Part shown: piece after piece, positions 59,236-64,000 of the stretch | Position numbering within the stretch: the first letter of the stretch is position 1 | Layout: each line of letters begins with the position of its first letter | Assembly: GCF_040958095.1 (NCBI RefSeq) | Contig: NC_091193.1 | Coordinates: 22,033,210 to 22,097,209, forward strand | DNA from: Procambarus clarkii | Lineage: Eukaryota > Arthropoda > Malacostraca > Decapoda > Cambaridae | Length of the DNA stretch: 64,000 nucleotides | Reading direction: 5' to 3' | Program-made: the position numbers and the translations under genes | Notes under the pieces: generated by a model | Told to the model about the DNA's origin: nothing | The model's database searches: none | The model's input: the letters and a program-made list of their open reading frames with translations, nothing else

Positions 59236-60805
59236 ATGAAGCTCCTGGTGAGTCACTCCTCCAGGAACGTCTGTGTCTTGCATACCGCGAGTACCAAGCT
59301 GCTGCTCACATATCTTACTTGAGAATAACTCTGATTTTAAGAGTAACGTTTGTCTACTGGAATAGTGTAGAGAGTAAACAGGTGACATCTGGGTGTGCTA
59401 GAAGAGTCTCAAGCTAGTAAACTGTCCCTGGCTACCACCAGTGTGAAGGAAGGAGGCACTACTCCAAGTCAGCGCTCCGGTTCTCTGGGTGACACAACAC
59501 AATTACCGATACCACTTGCACACTTAACTAAAATATTAAGTGGCCAATAGTTTTACAGCAAAATGTAATGTATATGTTGGAAACATTCGGTATTTTACCA
59601 TAAGAATAACAGAGGTATGGTAAACCACTATGGTGTACACCATCGTGGTTACCATACTAGTTTACACGGTGACAATTTTATTTCTTTATTTAATGAATAA
59701 ATCTATATTTAAATTGATTTAAATATGTTTTACATTTTGCAAAATAATTGTTTTTCTTCATTAAATAATTTACAATATAAAGATCATATTTATATAAATT
59801 TACAAGGGAAAATACTACATAAATATATAGTTTATATCATTCTCATCAAACCAATTTTTCATATCATCACAGAGCATGAGATAATTTGACTATATTCTAC
59901 CACAGATACTGGCTTGTGTGCTGGCAGTCACTGCGGACGCCGCTCCTCAGGGATACAACCAAGCCGCGCCCACTGGTCCAGCATTCTCTGCAGGTTCAGG
60001 GTTCTCCGGTGGCTCATCATTTGGATCTGGTCACTCATCAGGGGGATCAGGATTCTCGGGTGGTTCAGGGTTCTCCTCTGGTGGGTCTGGCTACTCCGGA
60101 GGCGGCTGTGGTTCCGGACAGATTCGGCATGTGGACGGCAGCTGTGTGACTCCTCAGATCACTCGTAACTTGTATGTGTACAACGCGCCTGAAACTGCTC
60201 CCGTAGTTGGTCCACGACCATACCTTCCACCACCAAGAGTTGAGCACAACATTGTGTTCATCCGCACCCCGGAGAACGGTCCAGGACAGGAGCCCATTGT
60301 CATACCACCACCTCAACAGAAAAATATATTGTATGTCCTCAATAAGCGACCCTTGAACGATCAGAAGGTCATCCACGTACCAGCACCAGAACAAGAAAGT
60401 CCTCAAGTGTTCTTCGTCAATTATGGAGAAGGAGACAACCCGACGCTGCCAACCGGTGGAGACCTGCAGTCTGCCCTCAGCTCTGCTGCCCAAGGTGGCG
60501 GTGACGTCATTAGTGGTGGCGGTGGAGGATTTGGTGGCGGTGGTGGCGGCGCTGGCTTTGCAAGTGGGGGTGGCGGAGGCGGATTTGCAATTGGTGGAGG
60601 AGGAGGATTTGCTAGCGGTGGTGGAGGAGGTGGCTTTGGCAGTGGTGGTGGAGGAGGTGGCTTTGGCAGTGGTGGTGGAGGAGGTGGCTTTGGCAGTGGT
60701 GGTGGAGGAGGTGGTTTTGTGAGTGGTGGAGGTAATGCCGGAGGCGGAGGCGGATATTCGGCTCCTTCTGTTGCACAGCCGTCAACACAGTATTCACAGC
60801 CTTAA
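59236..60805 (+). CDS. Tweedle-type (DUF243) cuticle protein 3
   Basis: Exons 59236-59247 (MKLL) and 59906-60805, phase-0 GT-AG intron of 658 bases; 303 residues. Signal peptide MKLLILACVLAVTADA, then APQGYNQAAPTGPAF, a Gly/Ser/Phe repeat, CGSGQIRHVDGSC, and the DUF243 blocks TRNLYVYNAP, EHNIVFIRTPEN, KNILYVLNKRP...KVIHVPAPEQ, PQVFFVNYGEGDNP. The tail is made of GGGGFGSGGGGG repeats ending YSAPSVAQPSTQYSQP. A poly(A) signal AATAAA is at 60954-60959. Its core is almost identical to the minus-strand copy at the right edge, and their 3' UTRs also match, so the two are a recent inverted duplication. Likely a secreted, chitin-associated structural protein. Confidence 0.88.
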
Positions 60806-60959
60806 TTCAAGACTTTTTTGTTAGTTTGTGATGATGTGGATGTATATGCAGCTGTCTAATGTTAATGTTATTACCACTGGCTGCTACTACATACCTATAC
60901 GAACGCATTTAAGTGTCTACGATCTGTTAAATTTGTTTTGTTAAATTTCTACAAATAAA

Positions 60960-62200
60960 AGATAATATATTTTATTATTTGTTTGCTTAATACAAATCAT
61001 GTTGTGTTTTGTAATTGCATAATACTGATATTCATGCATTTCTAAATTATTGATTGATATTAAGTGACAAGTTGAGTGATAGGTACAGTGTAAAAACTAA
61101 AGTCAGTGTAGAGTCACGGTCATCAACATCAAACTAACAAATTGGCTTATATTATACTTTAATAAAGGTGCTGTAATATTACCTATGCAGATAATGTAAT
61201 ACTTGCAACGGTTTCACCCATACAAATTTTGTAACGTGCCTTCAAAAGTTATTATAAATTAAAAAAAAACACTTTTACAATACGTCTAACATTGTCATAA
61301 ACCTGCTAATTGACTCAAAACAATCTTCATATTTTTTTTTTTTGAGATATATACAAGAGTTGTTACATTCTTGTACAGCCACTAGTACGCGCAGCGTTTC
61401 GGGCAAGTCCTTAAGTCCTTAATATGTGTCAACTGTACTAGTATCTCAGTTCTGAATGTTATCCAGTAGTAGCTCGACTGAGTTCAGATATGTTGGTTGA
61501 ATCCAGAAGACAATCATCACAGGTTCTCGAGGGATGAAGGCCATTTCGACCAAAAGACAGTTAGCCAACGATAATTATATTGTATTATAAGCTTTACAAT
61601 CTAACCTAACCAAACCAAGCATGAGCAAATCCAGTCTAACTTAATAAATAACTGTTTCGTCAATTAATGAACAAAATATGTACTAAGTGCCTATTATGAC
61701 CAACAACTTGACCGTAACCGGTTCATAGGTTGAGCTCCGCTCTACACAAAGTCTCCTACATTATTTATTCACACCTTGGAGCACTCAAACATTTGCACAT
61801 TTAATTTGCACATTGTTCACATCAGATCTTGACATATTTTGTTTAAATAGTAATCGGCAGAACCGGGCAAAAACGTTTCGTCTAACAACTCAAACAGAAA
61901 AGGCGACGACATTGTAAATACTATGTTTATATACAGTTGATATTGCCATATGAGAAATTTACATACTTGTCACAGTATATTGCATATAATGCAATTCTGT
62001 TTCCAAATACACCAAGATATGTATCCCCAGTTCCAAGTGAACATACAGAGTATATCCTGAGCATACACACAGAAATCACAATAGCTTGATATATCGAGCC
62101 CGAGTGCATGGGGGAATTGTGTAAAACCCCGGTTTGTGTCTCAGAGAGACTGCGGGATCCGTGTGAGAGCAGTAACAATCCCAGTTGCAATTCTTTTTAC
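60960..62200. other. Spacer between the tail-to-tail Tweedle genes
   Basis: Contains dispersed repeat copy 2 (minus strand, 61325-61425; TACTAGTGGCT and CCCGAAACGCTGCGCG words). No gene. Confidence 0.55.
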
Positions 62201-62310
62201 CATGTCGTGGCTCAGTCGATTAAGGCGCGTCTGGGATCATCCTGGACTTACGTTCGAACCCTCATCACGGCCCTTATGGATTTATTCATATATCCTGAGC
62301 TATAGTCAGT
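62200..62310 (+). mobile_element. tRNA-like SINE scrap
   Basis: CATGTCGTGGCTCAGTCGAT TAAGGCGCG (A-box-like) and ACGTTCGAACCCTC (B box), followed by ATCACGGCCCTTATGGATTT. Confidence 0.6.
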
Positions 62311-63250
62311 ACTAAAGCAGGCCTATATAATGCTGGTGAGAAATCTCTTCTGGTTGCCTATCCCACGGTTGATAGACCATTTAGCTCAATACAGAACCAG
62401 CAATAATACTCACAATAATGATTTACTACATGAAAAAACGCAACACCATTCAGCACATTATGTGCTTTTGAGTGGGTTGCCAGATTGGGCTCCATTAAAA
62501 AGGCAGCTATATATGTCGATATTTGCAATTTTTGGGGCTAATTTTAAAATAAGCTGGGCTGTGTACTCTGAAAAGCGTATCAATCGCTTAAAACTTATTT
62601 GGCTACTTTTGTTATAAATTCATGACTCTTAGTTCTTAAGCTCGCTACTTTCAGCAATACGGTTTTTGGCAAAACTGCTTTTGACTAACAAACAGGGTGT
62701 TTAGTCATAAATTTAGTCTTCAGTAAGACTAAATTTGTGCCTTGTGTGAGTCATGGTTCGTTAGGCCTACTTTTGTGAGCCATATATAGGCCTACTATCT
62801 CACCTGTGAGTCAGTTATATAGGCCTACTGTGAGACATAGTTAAACAGGTCTATTCTCGCGCCTCCTAATTCCATAGATTGCACTGACAGCAAACACACT
62901 CCAAGCCTTATACATTACACATATCACATCAAAAAATTCTTATTCAATAAGAATAAAATGTTAAATGAAAATATTATAAATACCGGTGGTTCATAATTAA
63001 ATGTTTTCACACAGTATAGACAGCAGTAAAAAGATGATATCACCTCAATATTTGCGCAAGCATTACTGACTACATGAACTCTTTCACTCATTAAGAGAGT
63101 TTCTATACTGTCACGTTTTGTATTTGTCACTAAATTGTTCAATCAATACCCAAAAATAATTTAAAAAAATAAGAGTATCAGTATTAATCCATCACAAAAC
63201 TCACAACATAATTTGCAACTGGCAAATAAGTATTTAAATTTGTATTACTT
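62311..63250. other. Spacer with TAGGCCTAC words
   Basis: TAGGCCTACT-type words repeat at 62763-62830. No supported gene. Confidence 0.5.
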
Positions 63251-63256
63251 TTTATT
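63251..63256 (-). terminator. Poly(A) signal of Tweedle gene 4
   Basis: AATAAA on the minus strand, in the 3' UTR segment that matches the 3' UTR of gene 3 (there AATAAA at 60954-60959). Confidence 0.7.
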
Positions 63257-63395
63257 TGTAGAAATATAACAAAACAAATTTAACAGGCCGTAAGCACGTT
63301 CATATTGGTATGCAGTAGTAGTCAGTGTTAATAACATGAACATTAGACAGATACATATACATCCACATCATCACAAACTAACAAGAAATCTGACA

Positions 63396-64000
63396 TTAAG
63401 GCTGTGAATACTGTGTTGACGGCAGTGCAACAGAAGGAGCCGAATATCCGCCTCCACCTCCGGCATTGCCTCCACCACTCACAAAACCGCCTCCTCTACC
63501 ACCGCTGGCAAAGTCTCCGCCACCACCGCTTGCAAAGCCAGCGCCGTCACCACCACTTTCAAAGCCAGCGCCGCCACCACCGCTTGCAAAGCCAGCGCCG
63601 CCACCACCGCTTGCAAAGCCAGCGTCGCCACCACCGCTTGCAAAGCCAGCGCCGCCACCAAATCCTCCATCACTGCCACTAATGACGTCACCGCCACCTT
63701 GGGCAGCAGAGCTGAGGGCAGACTGTAGGTCTCCACCGGTAGGCAGCGTCGGGTTGTCTCCTTCTCCATAATTGACGAAGAACACTTGAGGACTTTCTTG
63801 TTCTGGTGCTGGTACGTGAATGACCTTCTGATCGTTCAAGGGTCGCTTATTGAGGACATACAATATATTTTTCTGTTGAGGTGGTGGTATGACAATGGGC
63901 TCCTGTCCTGGACCGTTCTCCGGGGTGCGGATGAACACAATGTTGTGCTCAACTCTTGGTGGTGGAAGGTATGGTCGTGGACCAACTACGGGAGCAGTTT
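63396..64000 (-). CDS. Tweedle-type (DUF243) cuticle protein 4, 5' end outside window
   Basis: Minus strand, 200 codons plus stop; the first exon, signal peptide and first DUF243 block lie beyond the right edge. It begins TAPVVGPRPYLPPPR and continues with EHNIVFIRTPEN, KNILYVLNKRP...KVIHVPAPEQ and PQVFFVNYGEGDNP, residue for residue as in gene 3. The Gly-rich tail differs (AGFASGGGG units with single Asp substitutions) and the end YSAPSVALPSTQYSQP is near-identical. The 3' UTR also matches gene 3. The frame is open throughout, so there is no sign of decay. Confidence 0.85.
   Translation of the reverse strand, partial: TAPVVGPRPYLPPPRVEHNIVFIRTPENGPGQEPIVIPPPQQKNILYVLNKRPLNDQKVIHVPAPEQESPQVFFVNYGEGDNPTLPTGGDLQSALSSAAQGGGDVISGSDGGFGGGAGFASGGGDAGFASGGGGAGFASGGGGAGFESGGDGAGFASGGGGDFASGGRGGGFVSGGGNAGGGGGYSAPSVALPSTQYSQP

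Overview
This is a eukaryotic, very probably decapod crustacean (crayfish- or lobster-like) genomic window. The evidence is a cluster of cuticle genes of the Tweedle/DUF243 type, heavy microsatellite and minisatellite load, tRNA-derived SINEs, Penelope-like retroelements, CR1-like LINE scraps and one BEL/Pao element. There are no bacterial genes, operons or CRISPR arrays. A 500-base assembly gap lies at 20602-21101.

The host genes are Tweedle-type cuticle genes with one architecture: a TATATAA box, a predicted very short leader, a 12-base first exon (ATGAAGCTCCTG, MKLL), one intron, and one large second exon holding the rest of the protein. Three are complete on the plus strand (34808-37007, 53972-56066, 59236-60805). 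A fourth runs off the right edge on the minus strand (63396-64000), tail to tail with the third and almost identical to it. A promoter plus first exon without a second exon lies at 18717-18772. The products should be secreted, chitin-associated cuticle proteins: the DUF243 core is shared and the glycine-rich tail differs in every copy. A possible unrelated last exon is at 34122-34329.

Layout: 1-18.4 kb is dominated by tandem arrays (periods 34, 34, 30, 50, 25, 32/34, 23, 23/20 and 29 bp) with SINEs, a LINE RT remnant and a Penelope RT remnant between them. 18.7-20.6 kb holds the orphan Tweedle promoter/exon. 21.1-26.4 kb is a broken BEL/Pao element on the minus strand. 26.7-33.3 kb is a retroelement zone: LINE 3' ends, two Penelope-like elements (one with about 730-bp inverted arms) and long (TA)n tracts. 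34.7-37.0 kb is the first complete Tweedle gene. 37.4-53.7 kb holds minisatellites, two non-autonomous inverted-repeat elements, large palindromes next to (TA)n, long (CT)n tracts and SINEs. 53.9-64 kb is the main Tweedle cluster.

Most long open frames elsewhere are read-through of tandem repeats or shadows of other frames and were left out. All family assignments are by eye from conserved motifs; no search was run.
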